The notes under the pieces: generated by a model
Seen by the model: only the letters and a program-made list of their open reading frames with translations
Databases searched by the model: none
What the model was told of the DNA's origin: nothing
Source: Poecilobothrus nobilitatus
Taxonomy: Eukaryota; Arthropoda; Insecta; Diptera; Dolichopodidae
DNA length: 64,000 nt
Reading direction: 5' to 3'
NCBI GenBank assembly: GCA_947095535.1
Contig: OX352773.1
Span: 129,720,830 to 129,784,829, forward strand
Shown: piece after piece, positions 13,168-24,894 of the stretch
How the letters are laid out: each line of letters starts with the position of its first letter
How positions within the stretch are numbered: the stretch's first letter is position 1
Made by a program: the position numbers and the translations under genes

Positions 13168-14050
13168 ACTTAGGTGTAATAATTTGGCAATTATTTATGA
13201 TAATACCATAGTTAGTTTTAATAAAATTAGACAGCCAGTTCGCATTTGTTCGCTGTAGTGTACTTTTAATAAATAAATGTTTGTATGTAGTTATTGAACT
13301 CAGGTTGGCATTTACACAGGCCAGCTCCGAAACCCGCTTGTTCATCAACAGATCAATTTGTTCCAAATTTTTGAATTGTTTGATTTCCACCTGTTTCAGA
13401 TTTTCCATTTAATGGTTTACACTTATTTACGCTAGTTTCTATATCAGTATTAATTTCAATTGGTATTTTTCTCAGTTCACTCAATTGAATCATTATTTTA
13501 TTAAATTGGGAATTAAGCGAAGTAAATTATTCTTTTAACTCTGCATTCAATTTATTTATAGAATTTTGTTCTAATTGTGAGTTAATTGAATCGAGTGCTT
13601 TTAATAAGAGCTTAGGTGTAATAATTTGGCAATTATGTATGATAATACCATAATTAATTTTAATAAAATTAGACAGGCAGTTCGCATTTGTTCGCTGTAG
13701 TGTACTTTTAATAAATAAATGTTTGTATGTAGTTGTTGAACTCAGGTTGGCATTTATACAGTGAGCTTCGAAACCCGCTTGTTCTATTCATCAACAGACT
13801 AATTTGTTCCAAATTTTTGAATTGTTTGATTTCCACCTGTTTCAGATTTTCCATTTAATAGTTTACACTTATTTACGCTAGCTTCTATTTCAGCATTAAT
13901 TTCAATTGGTATTTTTCTCAGTTCACTCAATTCAATCATTATTTTATTGAATTGTGAATTAAGCGAAGTAAATTGTTCTTTTAACTCTGCATTCAATTTA
14001 TTTATAGAATTTTGTTCTAATTGTGAGCTAATTGAATCTAGTTTAGACCT
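13168..14050. repeat. 442-bp tandem duplication
   Basis: Two units start at TTAGGTGTAATAATTTGGCA (13170 and 13612). They share GTTCGCATTTGTTCGCTGTA and TTCCACCTGTTTCAGATTTT, with a few substitutions such as TTACACAGG versus TTATACAGT. The duplication lies inside the ORF1-like relic on the minus strand, so it arose after or during decay of that element. Confidence 0.85.
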
Positions 14051-14178
14051 AAATTTAATACAGCAACAATTTCTTTATCTTTTTTAGATGTTGTCAAGTT
14101 TTTTAATGAGAATTTTTTCATTAAATTGCTGCTTGAAGTCTCATTTGTTTTATTTTTATCAGTTGCAACTCCTTTTTG

Positions 14179-14378
14179 TATACCCTACACATTAAGTATG
14201 TGGTATATTAACTTTGGTATGGTATTTGTAACCACCAAAAGGAAGCGATGTTAGATATGGACATGAAATTTTGTACAAAGGTTGTAAAAGCATTTATTTT
14301 TTTAGCTTGTATTAAATACCTAACTAAAATAACTTATGGATTTTTAATTTAATTTGAATTTTTTAGGTGTAGGGTATA
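14179..14378. mobile_element. 200-bp MITE-like element with TATACCCTACAC ends
   Basis: The left arm TATACCCTACAC (14179-14190) has its exact reverse complement GTGTAGGGTATA at 14367-14378. The interior has no coding potential. Ends of this kind occur on short repeats in higher flies. I found no clear target-site duplication. Confidence 0.6.
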
Positions 14379-14904
14379 AATAAGTCGGCTACATCGACTC
14401 ACTGTTACATTTATTTATTTTGAATTCACTTAGCTATGACAAAATTAAATTAATTTTAGCATTGGCTTCTTATTGATTATCATTATTATTGTTTAATCTT
14501 CGAAAAATTAAAGATTTAATTTCAGCCAGGTTATGTGCAACATCATTCTTAAAATCGCAAACAGTATCGTTAGTGGAGGCCGATATACTATCTAATGAAT
14601 TTGTACCATCAATACGTTGACACAAATCCAATAAGACATTGTTGGTATTATCAATTACCTTTATAGCTTTGTTTAATACTTGCATTTGATCATCTTTAAT
14701 GTCATGCAAGCTTGTTAAATTTTTCTTGTTCATTTTAACGAATAAATCATGAAAATTAAGGAAATCATCGCATACGAAGTTATTGCAAAGTCTAGAAGAG
14801 TGCCAATTTCTTTCTAAACCCACGTAAGTTCCTTGCAGCTTTTTTTCACAGAAACCTTTGCATTTCAAAAAATCCAATTTCGCGTCATGATTATCGCACG
14901 TCAT

Positions 14905-17900
14905 TTAAATGCGGAAAAATTATTGCTTACTGCAATATTTTAAGTAACATTGTAACAAAAAAAACTAGGGCAACACAAAATTATTAAATAAGAAGAAAAA
15001 TAATTTGTATTATTAACACACTTTTATTACGTTACAAACAATAATAACAATACAAATGCAAAAGTTTGCAAATTAATAAGAAATATAATTCGGCACACTT
15101 ATTATATACTGTTTAAATTTTCAAGTTTAATTGTTATTAAATCTTTCTTATTGTTTTTGTTATCATACTTTTGTAATTTTGGTTTTTTTTTTATATATAA
15201 AATTACTTTATGTATTTAGAATGATTCACTAAATACTTAATTAAAAAAATTAAAATGAAAACAAAGAAAAAGAGTAAAAGTACGCTAAAAAAAAACGTGT
15301 TTACTATACTAACGATAACTGATAACTTATAGTCGACGAAATAAGGAACGATCTTGTTTTATCTCATCAGATTCATGGTCGACCTATTTCACCGGAAATA
15401 ATTGTAATGGTCACAATAAGATACCTTGGCAAAGGATGTTAGAAAAAAGATATCAGTAAATATATAAGTATGTATTCAATAAGTATGTTCAACAAAAATT
15501 AAATTTTTCATTATCAAAACTTGGAAATTTTTAATGTATTTAATAGTTAAAAAATTTCTAGACAATAGTTCTTTATTTTTTCCGCTCTCCATTTTTATGG
15601 ATTTTATTCTTAAACAAATTTTTTTTCCTGTTTTTTCAGAGGCTATTTTCTCTTTTCCGTGACAATTTGATCAGCGATATCCAAATTCTTTTGTAAATAT
15701 GAAGTTTTATTATTTATTTCATTGTTTGTTTTTGAACTAGAAGACTAAATCAAAAATAAATATTTAAAATTATTTTTTACATAAAATAAAAATTATTTTA
15801 TTGCTTACATCGCCAAATTTAATATTTACAACGCTATCTATTTTTCGACATGATAAACTGTCACAATTAATCTGAAAGTCGATTTTGAATTTTTACAAGT
15901 ATCATTTTCAAAAGTTGACTTTAATATCGTTTTCTTTTCTGAAAAACGTTTTGACCTGGGGTTGCACTTTTTTTTGCAAGTCAAATTTTTCCGTTCTTTT
16001 CTGAAAAAAAATGAGTTTTGCACTCTACATAATGACAACATTAAAAAATATATGTATACTAGAAAATCCCCTGTGCAATTGCACAATTTCTATAGATGCA
16101 AAAACATTTACGTTATCATACTCACTCCCTTAATAAACTAACTAAAAGTTTTATTTTTACATCAGCACCATTAAAAATATGTTGGAATCACTTACTTGAT
16201 GTTATAGAAAAAAAACATAAAACAAATCTAAACACATAAAATTAAAAAAGTACAGTTTCTAATTTTTTCTCGTCGTTTTTTCGTGGCGGTAATTTTTGAC
16301 AGTTTTTTAATCATTAAGAAAAATGGTCCAAGCTAAAAACACATTCAGGGTAAAAGTTCGTGGCGATATGTCAAAAATTGTTTGAAACACAAAATGTATA
16401 AAGTGTACAATAAAAACCGGCAAAAAATGCCCGTGATTTTTTTTCGCGGCTGAAAAATTCATATTTTACAATTTTGTAGCGGCGAAATCAATATATATGT
16501 AGTTATATTGTGACATTAAAATTCAAAATCAATTTTTAATGTCATTTTGTTAACATTCGTAGATAGGTTAAGATAATAATATGTCATTTGAAGACATAGT
16601 CTTTAGTTTTAAAAAAAATTTTTATGTCAATAAAAAAAAAATTGTTTTCGTCGTGAAATTACTTTATTTACCAAAACTACTTTCAAGTCTTTTGCGTTTA
16701 TTTTTTTTTTGCTGGAAAAAAATTTGCTGAGCTTTTTAATTTAATGGTCTAATCATAAATTAGTGCAAAATTATGAATCTATTGTTGAGAGAAGGCTTCT
16801 AAAATGATATTTTCTATGTTATTTTTTTCTTTTTTTTTAAGAAAAATATCCATTTAGTAAGTTTCTATAATATTTAGTAAGTTTCTGACTTCTGTTACGA
16901 AATATAATTATCTAAGTCTGCCAAATTTTATATTAATAAAAAAACTGTGAATATTTTATGTTATATCAAAAAATTCAGCTTAAAAATCAAAATTTCCACC
17001 TAAATAAACAAAATTACTTTAAAGTCTGTTGCGAAGCTTTTACCAGCTTTTATAATAGTGAAAACAAAATCAAAATAAAACCGGCCTATTATTTGTTTCT
17101 TATAAATATGAGGCTTACTATAAACTTTGCTTTTTTCACTTTCAGGCCTTTTAATTTTATTAAGAGTATTTTTATTTTATTTTATTTTCAAAACATAGAA
17201 TCATTTGAAAACTGCCAACAGAAGATTAATAATTTATTTTTAATTTACCGCTGCGACCAGTTCATAGATGTGGTGAAAGTAGTTTTTAAAAAGTAATAAA
17301 TCTTTACATTTACTTACTTTTAATGCAAATTTTGTGTCTTTGATAATACTTTTAGTCGAAGATTTGTGTCTCAGATAATAAAATTTTAAATTATTAAATA
17401 AATATACAGAAATATAACATTGCCAGTTTAGTTTACATTCAGTTTGAGTGGTTTATTATAGAAATAAATTTTTTTTTACGTGTTGGCAAGGTCTCGCCAA
17501 CATCTTGTGTATTATATTATAGATAATTGTCACTGTCAGTTAAATAGTAAATAGGAATTAATGACAATATAAAAATATATTTGATTAGAAACATAAGTTT
17601 AAAAATTTTTAAATAAGTAAAATATAATTTGTAGATAAAGAAATCAGTGCAGCAAACTAAAAAAAAAATTTTCTGTTCTATTCTAAAAAATGTTCAGGTC
17701 AAAACTGAAAAAAAAAGTGCAAAACTAGAAAAAATAGGCTTGACTTTTTTCAGTTTTGCTCTTTGTCAGGTTTAACTTTTTTTCCAGAAAAGAAAACGAC
17801 ATAATTCTCTGCTAAAATTTAAGTTGCTGTTAAAATAAAGTCGATTTTAAGAAAATGTTGTTGGTAAGGGCCATTGAGTAGGACTGTGAAATATTCAAGA

Positions 17901-17920
17901 ATTCATAACAAAAAAATTTT
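14905..17920. other. AT-rich intergenic stretch
   Basis: I see no gene I can support. The 112-codon frame at 16958-17296 (rich in K, N, F, I) has no motif. Two related stretches at 15880-16025 and 17690-17860 share GTCGATTTT, GTTTTCTTTTCTG and GCAAAACT-type words in partly inverted arrangement, suggesting remnants of one unknown repeat. A short hairpin TGTTGGC...GCCAACA lies at 17480-17502. Confidence 0.5.
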
Positions 17921-18770
17921 AGAATGCCAATGAAAATAAAAAATCAAAAATTAGTAGTAAAAGTATAAATTTAAAAAGAATTATAAGCTAAAGTTTTCTA
18001 GAATAACTTTACATTTATATAAAAAAAGCAACTATATAATATTCAATAAAAATTCCTATACATATAAGATTTTTAAATTTAAGCATATCATTAATTTTTT
18101 TAAATTCATTAGGCAGTTCATTATAATATTTAAATGCTAAATTGTAAATCGTATCTCGTCCGTTGAACCTCTCTGGATGATAAAATACGAATATCGTTTG
18201 CAGCTCTTGTACTATATACGTGTGATAATTGTTATTTAATGGTTGGTAATATTGTTGATGGATGATGGCAACGTTTGTATTAATATTGTTAGTGACCATC
18301 ATGCGTATTTGTATTGACAATTGATATTGTATGTATAGATCGAAAGGTTAAAGAAATTTTATGAAAAGCATGAATTTGTTTTGTTTTTTTATGATAGCCA
18401 AATAAATTTTTAATAGCCTTGTTTTGCAAGACTTGGCTTTCATTTAAATTTTTGTTGAAAGTGTCACCCCATATTTGCATGGAGTAGGTAACCGTACTGT
18501 GAAACATTCACGTTTCAGTTAGAACAATATTGTACTACATTTGAAATTAAAATAATAAATATTTCAGCACTAAGATGTAGCGTCAGCGAAAACCGTTGCA
18601 TAGAGTTATAACTTAGTTATAACAGTTCTAGGTGCTCAAGATCTATTAACAATTTTATTTTTTACGTTTTTATAACAAAAAACTAAAAGGTATAATGAGT
18701 AATAATAAATAAATGTTGAGTTCGAACGCCGGAATGATTATTATTTTTTTAATTTTTTGTATGATATGTT
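17921..18770 (-). pseudogene. LINE reverse transcriptase, C-terminal fragment (copy 2)
   Basis: This is the second copy of the fragment at 1-810, with the same order of IWGDTFNKNL, QNKAIKNL, RFNGRDTIYNLA and YNELPNEFKKI on the minus strand (frames 18289-18507 and 18015-18320, separated by a frameshift near 18310). It ends at about 18770, just left of the start of Polinton A at 18789. No catalytic RT motif is present. Confidence 0.65.
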
Positions 18771-18788
18771 TAATTATTTCTGTAAATC

Positions 18789-18850
18789 AGTAGTATGGAT
18801 ATGCCGGTTCTGATGCAGGAGGAGCTTTTCTAAAGCTTTTGATCCTCCTA
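18789..18850 (+). repeat. Candidate left terminus (TIR) of Polinton A
   Basis: AGTAGTATGGATATGCC is followed by CAGGAGGAGCTTTT and TAAAGCTTTT. The same string order occurs at 48670-48730 at the left of Polinton B, where the flanking DNA is different. The common start therefore defines the element end. The opposite arm is not found in the window because the right end is truncated. Confidence 0.7.
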
Positions 18851-19580
18851 AAAGTATGCAAAAAAATTATTTACATTTACTCGTCCAAAAAGTATGCAAA
18901 ATAAGTAAAAAGGATTATGTCTTTGATATTTTAAATTAAAAAAGCTATAGTGCTGAATATTTTAAATTAGGATAAAGATATGAAAAGTTTTTGAAGTTTG
19001 GTTTGAAAATTTCAAAGTTTGGTTTAAATTAAATACAAAATTATTATTAACAAATGTTAAACATATTAAATTTATTTATTGTTAAAGTTTAAAATTTAAT
19101 ATTTACTTGAAAAAAAAGTTTGATTTGAGTAGGTACATAAAGAAATCTATGCAAAATAATTTTAAATGAAATGTTTTGTTATATTATTTATAAAATAAAT
19201 AATAAAAGTTTTGAATTAATCGGTTGAAATATAATGAAATATTATGAACTTTGAGAAGTTTTATAGTAAAATTAAAAGTTATAAATAATCAGATAAATTC
19301 GAAGTCTAAATTTTTACTGTAATTTATAAATTTTTATATTTAAAAAACGTTTTTTATTTGTCTCTGGTTTTATTTAAAGTTTTCAACAGTTTAAAAACTT
19401 CGCTAAGCTAAAATTGAACACACTTAAAATTCGACTTTTTTTTTGTAATAATAAAAAAATAAGTTTGTTCTTATTGGTTTAAATAACATATATTGTTTTT
19501 AATATATTTTTTTTTTTATTCATCTATCTTTAAATTATATTTTTTTATTAAAAATAAGCTAACAAAAACTTGATTTTTTT
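18851..19580. repeat. Subterminal AT-rich repeats of Polinton A
   Basis: Degenerate units contain ATGAAAAGTTTTTGAAGTTT, GGTTTAAATTAAATACAAA and TTTAATATTTACTTGAAAA. They match the longer array at 48830-50200 in Polinton B. There is no coding potential. Confidence 0.6.
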
Positions 19581-19594
19581 TTTGTTTTGTACAA

Positions 19595-21813
19595 TTATTG
19601 CTCAATGGCATAATGCCCCCAAGCATATGTCTTTATTTTATATACGATTACATATCTTTTATTATCTAATGAACTTAAAGCTACTTTATTTAGATTCTGT
19701 GTATAAATTGTATGTAAATGTGATCTAAATATTTTCATTTCTCTTAAACAAACTTCATTTTTTAACAAACAATTTTTATAGTTATCTAACGTTAAACTAT
19801 TGACAATATATTTTTTTATTCCTTTTGCTTTTTTAACAGTTTTATTTTCATGTGCTTCAAAGTAAATTTTAGATTTTAATCTTATAAATTCAGAAACAAT
19901 TTTTCCATTAAATTCATCTTTAAAAAAACCAAGAACTTTTTTATTCAATAGAGGGAAATTAAATAAATTGTCAGATGGATAATCGGATGTATCAAAACGT
20001 TGTGGTATATCACTGTATATGTCAGCTTAAAAATCATCTCTCTGTTAGTGTAAATAAAACTGTCAGTGGAAAATATATAAAAAAAGTAGGAAAAAAATTT
20101 GGCCGCCTATATAATAAATTACATTTAGAATGAGCGGGTCCTCTATAATTACCAGTAAAGTGACAATGGTCTCTAATTCTATCATTAAAAGCTAAATGCT
20201 TACCACATATGTGACAATTTTCCTGAATTAATTATTGAAGCTGCTTATCAAGTGTTAACAGATTCATTGGCTTTGGCATCATAAATATGTTTTGATATAA
20301 TTCACTGCATGCTTTTGTTAACGATATGACAAATTCCTTAGCACAGTTAGCTCCTACAAACTCTTTGTAACAGCTTTGATTATCATCAAAAGAACATTTA
20401 ATGTAGTAGGAGAAAGCTACTGGAACATGTTGATGAATATTTGTTGTTGAAGACATCATTGAATTAGAACTGCATGTTGCAATAGGTTGTAAAATACTTT
20501 CAGCATCGGCATAAATAACAAAAGGTGTTTCTAATTGTTGTTGATAATTTTTGAACTCGAGTGTATTTTTCTCAATAGATGGAAGCTTTGTAACGACTTT
20601 ATTGCACTCAATTTTTTGTAAACCACGTTGATGTAATGTATAAAAATGTTGCAAGCACATATTACAAATATAAATTTCATGTATATGTTTTGTTACAGAA
20701 CTACTTATTAACCTTGATAAATTTTTAATATAAACAAAATGAAATTTATCATCCTTTTCCAATAGCAATAAATTTACATGGAATTTGTTTTCTGATTTAG
20801 TTAAATAGAATGGTCCTACAACCTCATATTTTTTATTAATGACTTCCAGTCCAAACGAATTAATACTTATTTCACTATTTAGTTCTTCAAATAAATTTAA
20901 CTCGTTCAATTTAGCTGGAAATTGCATAGTGCTAAAATTAAGCTGTCGTACATCACCAAACTCTAGCTCGACTATGGGTAGAGAAATATTGTTAAGTTTA
21001 TATGAAGATGTTCGTTCAGCATTTTGAATACAAGTTTGTAAAGCTGATACTAAACACCACTTGAAACAGAAGTTGTCTTTTTTTTGAATATTAAGGTATG
21101 CTTTTTTGTCTTCTATGCGTTCCGGTTGTTTAATATAAATAGACACACGTATTGGTTCAAATTTATTGATATTTATTTCAATATGTAAAATCCTGATTAA
21201 CGCCCAACCGCTGTCTTTTTCTTGGAAGTCTTCTGTTTGTTGTTAATAATTTCTTTACTCTTTCAAAAAAATCATTAAGATCATCTGCTTGTGTAATAGT
21301 AAACATTCGAGTTTGAAAAGATTTGATTGATATATTTTTATACTCTTCTTCTGTTGGCTTTATATATTCGCCAAAAAGCTCAAGATTTACTTTTATAGCG
21401 TTGTGCTTTTTTAATGATTGCACCAATAATTCAATTATATCGGTCTGAGCCTTTTCCAAAAAATTTGATGAGTTTTGTATGCTTTCATCATCATTATCTC
21501 TAATAAACGTTTCTATTCTATTTTATAAACATTGATCAATATGTCTAACATTAGATCTAATTACTTCTTGCGCATTACTTTTATGCTTATTTGTTCGGAT
21601 GTGGTAGTTCCACAGAGTGGTTGTAACGTTAGATTTGCACTTACTGCAAAATTTTACATTTTCCAAATTTTTTTGATGTCTCTTTTTGTGTTTTAATAAA
21701 CCATCATTTCTATTAAATGCTTTTTTACATATTTCACAATTATGTTTTAATTGTGTTTCAGATTTATGTCTTTTTAAATTGTCAGATCTTGTGAACACTT
21801 TTTCTGAACTCAT
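19595..21813 (-). pseudogene. polB: Protein-primed DNA polymerase B, zinc-finger type (A copy, internally deleted)
   Basis: The family replicates Polinton and adenovirus-type genomes from a terminal protein. The N-terminal part (21523-21813) has C2H2-like fingers (CEICKKAFNRNDGLLKHKK, FCSKCK). 20232-21146 carries the 3'-5' exonuclease motif I in FVIYADAESIL. The last 117 codons (19595-19948) have FKDEFNGKIVSEF, KAKGIKKYIV and YAWGHYAIEQ, the usual C-terminus. Compared with the B copy at 50316-54073, about 1.45 kb covering exonuclease motifs II-III and polymerase motifs A and B is missing, with the junction near 20080. Motif C is reduced to TDSFIYT. Frameshifts lie near 21160-21520. The gene cannot encode a polymerase. 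Confidence 0.85.
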
Positions 21814-21838
21814 TTTTTTTTGTTAGTGTCCTTTTCAA

Positions 21839-23105
21839 GGGTGTTCAAAATTAAGGTATCATTTTAATTTTAATAAAAAAAGACTTTTTTTTTGAAATAT
21901 TAAATATATTTTTATTTTAATTTATTACAAATAGGTTCCGGTTAATAATGAAAAATTATGTCGGCCAAGTGGCCCCCTCTATTATTTCGGCAGGCTTCCA
22001 ATCTTTTACCAAAATTCTGAATCACGTTGTTCAATAAACTGTTCTCAATGGTTGAAATCTGCTCGATAATGTTGTTTTTAAGCTCTTGAATTGTCGTGGG
22101 ATTATTGTTGTACACTTTCGATTTCACAAAACCCCACAAAAAAAATCCAACGGTGTCAAATCGCACGATCTATGTGGCCACATCACTCCTCCTATACGAG
22201 AAATAATGCGATCTTCGAACTTTTCCTTCAAAAGATCCATTGTTTCTCTTGCTGTGTGGCAAGTGGCACCGTCCTGTTGAAACCACATATTCTCTACGTC
22301 CAAATCATCAATTTCCCGCCACATAAAGCTTCGGGATCATCTCCCTGTAGCGATTTCCATTGACCGTAATCGCATTTCCATTTTCGTTTTCAAAAAAATA
22401 TGGTCCGATGATTCCTCCTGACCACAAACCACACCAAACCGTAACTTTTTGTGGATGAACTGGTTGCTCTAAGATAACCCTTGGATTCTCTTCACCCCAA
22501 ATGCGGCAATTCTGTTTATTAACGTAGCCATTGAGCTGGAAATGAGCTTTGTCGGTGAAGATTATTTTGTTAAAAAAATTCTCATTTCTTGTTTTTCGAT
22601 TGCCCAAGAAACGAATTGCCGACGTAATGCATGGTCAGTTGGTTTTAATTCTTGCGTCAGCTGGATCTTATAAGCCTTTAAATGGAGATCACGATGCAAA
22701 ATGTTGAATAATGTGGATGGTTTGATGTTCAATTGCTGCGAACGATGACGAATGGAACTTTTTGGATCTTCTTCAACACTTCTGCTACATTCTCGGTTGA
22801 ACGGCCACTACGTTTATAAATGTTGCCTCTGTTATCAAGAACAGATCCAGTTTCTAGAAATTTATCAACCATCAGCTTGATGGCACGATTTGTTGGAGCA
22901 TTTTCTCTACCAAATTTTGTTCGAAATTTCCTAATTACATCTTTTACAATTTTCAAAAAATGTTGTAATAACAAAAACACGTTGTTCCTTCGTGTAACGT
23001 TCCATATTAACTAACCGGAATGTATTTAGAATATACCTAAAGAAACCTCGTATAAAAATTCCAGGTAGAAAAAAAATGGCGGCAAAATCAAAATGATACC
23101 TCAAT
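21839..23105 (-). mobile_element. DD41D mariner-like element (A copy, right TIR truncated)
   Basis: The left end GGGTGTTCAAAATTAAGGTA matches the complete copy at 54816-56115. On the right the sequence follows that copy up to GATACCTCAAT and then departs, losing the outer part of the inverted repeat. The element lies 25 bp upstream of the polB start in Polinton A, a different site from the B-copy insertion. Confidence 0.85.
21942..23005 (-). pseudogene. Tc1/mariner transposase (DD41D type), frameshifted
   Basis: The start MERYTKEQR lies at 23005. Pieces in three frames follow: GRENAPTNRAIKLMVDKFLE (22729-22980), IIFTDKAHFQLNGYVNKQN and VTVWCGLWSGGIIGPYFFE (22308-22607), WFQQDGATCHTARETMDLL (22124-22324) and the tail SLLNNVIQNFGKRLEACRNN (21942-22166). 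The first catalytic D is in FTDKAHF, where the usual E is K. The second is in QQDGA and the third in LTPLDFF. At least three frameshifts inactivate it. Confidence 0.85.
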
Positions 23106-24222
23106 ATTATATAGATAAACCGAAACTAACTTGATTGCATAATTTGAATGTATATATATAACATATCAGAAAATAAAATGAATATTGAGTTTTTCTAATG
23201 AATTACTGCAATGTTGCATATTAATCAAATTATTACAAAATTGAAACTATATATACTAACAAAATCATGATGTGGAAAATTGTTTGCACTTTTCATTATA
23301 GATGTCAAAGTATTTAAGATATGCACAGAATTTTTTATATTATTTTATCATAACACTATATAAAAAAGTGAAAGGAATATTTAATTTTCAATAAAAAAAA
23401 AAATATAAACATTTAAAACCTGTAAAATTAAAAAAAAAATGAATGTCTAATTTCCATATGTATTTACAAAATTAATTTGTGTAAATAATTCGTCTAATGA
23501 ATACAACAAAGTTGCAGGATTATTCTTAATAGCTTTTTTTTGTTAGGTAGTTACGTTTTCTAACCACAAAATCAATAATAAATATAAATTAATGAAACAA
23601 CAACAACTTGGCAAATTTATAATTTATGTTTTATTTAGTATAGAAATACTTTGTTAAATTATAAAATAATAATAATAAATATGTACTAACCAATGTTGCA
23701 TCATATTAGTAAAAAAATAATTTACTAAATAAAAAATGTGCTGTCTGTGATGTGTGTGTGTGTGTTTGTGTGTTAAAAGTTTTAAAAGTTTTAAGTAGGT
23801 TAATAACACAAATATATGTTTAATGAGTCAAATGAATGTGCAACAATGTAATATGTAAATAGTCAAATCCAAGTTTTTTCTTATGATGTCTTTCAATGAC
23901 GTTTACATTACATTTTATATTTTATTTCTATAACAACTAATTTATACATTGAAAGTTGCAACAGGTATTGCATAATAAATTCATAAATATTTGATGTGTA
24001 GTATTTGTGGTTAGATGTGTGTTCATTATAATTACAAATAAATTGATATTGGAAAAAAAAAATTGAATGATATTATATCATGTTAAAAACATAGTAGGGT
24101 AGGGAGGCATGATTTTCCTTGATCTATAATATTTTACAAATGTATATAAACTGATGTTAATTAACTTATTTTAAAAACAAAATCAGTTCACATTAAAAAA
24201 AAGCACAAAAACAAATATAAAA
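23106..24222. promoter_or_regulatory. Region between polB and the spliced gene, with palindromic core repeats
   Basis: No coding sequence is visible. The region carries degenerate matches to a core TGCAACAATGTTGCA at about 23207 (TGCAATGTTGCA), 23503 (ACAACAAAGTTGCA), 23691 (CAATGTTGCATCATATTAG), 23839 (TGCAACAATGTAATATG) and 23952 (AGTTGCAACA). Polintons B, Y and Z have the same core near their homologous small gene. A short (TG)n tract lies at 23750-23772. A regulatory or replication role is an inference. Confidence 0.4.
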
Positions 24223-24416
24223 ATGGTAAGATTTTTTTTTTCTTTCTTATTCTTAAATTGATTCTATATTATTTTCTATATCTATTTACATATATAATTT
24301 CGTAGGCTTTTATTGAAAACTTAATTTCGTTGGGGAAAGGTAAAAATGAACCATACCGAAATATTGATTTTTTGATGAAAGATAAAATGTATGAGGTGCT
24401 TCATGGAGATTTTTAG
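24223..24416 (+). pseudogene. Small OB-like Polinton gene with intron after ATG (A copy, broken)
   Basis: ATG at 24223-24225 is followed directly by GTAAG, and CGTAG ends at 24305. This predicts an 80-nt intron and an exon 2 that reads AFIENLISLGKGKNEPYRNI. The intact homologue at 56242-56667 has the same intron position. Here the frame meets TAG at 24414-24416, just where the B copy reads RFLETKRGQ, because of a small indel. Similarity fades by about 24445, so the C-terminal two thirds is lost. Confidence 0.6.
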
Positions 24417-24894
24417 ACACGAAAAGAGGACAAACAACGTTATTATTACATTTTGCATTTACATATTACATTCTAACAAAGTTCCCGGGTCTTGGGATCT
24501 AGTGCCCGAGTGCCCCAGCGCCCGGAGGGGCTGAGGACCAAGGGCTGTGACGGGCGTCATCGCCATGTCTCCTGATAAACTGTTGCCAGCTTTTGCGTTG
24601 ATTTACAACAAAAAAAAAAATATTTGTTAAAATAAAACATTAAGAAAAAAAAAAAAATAATAACAATCTGCGAGAGAGAGAAAGAGTCGGAGAGAGACAG
24701 CAAGTTTTCTCCCATAGCCAAGCGGATGAGGTCATATTGTTTTTGTTTTTTTTTGAAACGGTCTTTAAAGATCCGATGAAGCGGGGGATTTGAAAAATTT
24801 TTCCAAATCAAAAGTATAAATAAAATGCTGATGCTGCTGCTACTACTGTTTGCTGTTACACTATTACTTTATTTTAATATATAGTAAAGAACAA
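24417..24894. other. Gap with a GC-rich island
   Basis: This replaces the rest of the spliced gene. 24480-24590 is strikingly GC-rich for this window (GGGTCTTGGGATCTAGTGCC, CGCCCGGAGGGGCTGAGGAC) and matches nothing else here. It does not fold into a tRNA cloverleaf as far as I can see. A short GA-rich stretch (GAGAGAGAAAGAG) follows at about 24672. Confidence 0.5.

Larger units (their letters stand above)
12235..14904 (-). pseudogene. LINE ORF1 (gag-like) relic, rearranged
   Basis: The minus strand carries scattered pieces resembling ORF1 of fly Jockey/I-type LINEs. 14470-14904 has a degenerate PHD-like C/H cluster (CKGFCEKKL, YVGLERNWH, CNNFVCDDFLNFHDLF) followed by a helical stretch. 13145-13996 has a coiled-coil-like segment (IMIELSELRKIPIEINAE) and then STLQRTNANWLSNF. 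12270-12450 in another frame gives TPEQTKSDLKSYASQ-like text. The pieces are separated by stops and by the 442-bp tandem duplication. No RT follows on this strand. The identification rests on pattern resemblance only. Confidence 0.4.

Noticed and set aside
16958..17296. 112-codon ORF
   Set aside because: Composition reflects AT bias (K, N, F, I); no motif, no homologue in the window.
22086..22363. Plus-strand ORFs inside the mariner element
   Set aside because: Shadows of the minus-strand transposase.
24480..24590. Possible tRNA-related gene in the GC-rich island
   Set aside because: No cloverleaf with acceptor, D, anticodon and T arms could be drawn.
24557..24811. 84-codon minus-strand ORF near the GC-rich island
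   Set aside because: It crosses unrelated sequence blocks and poly-A/T runs; no motif and no counterpart in Polinton B.
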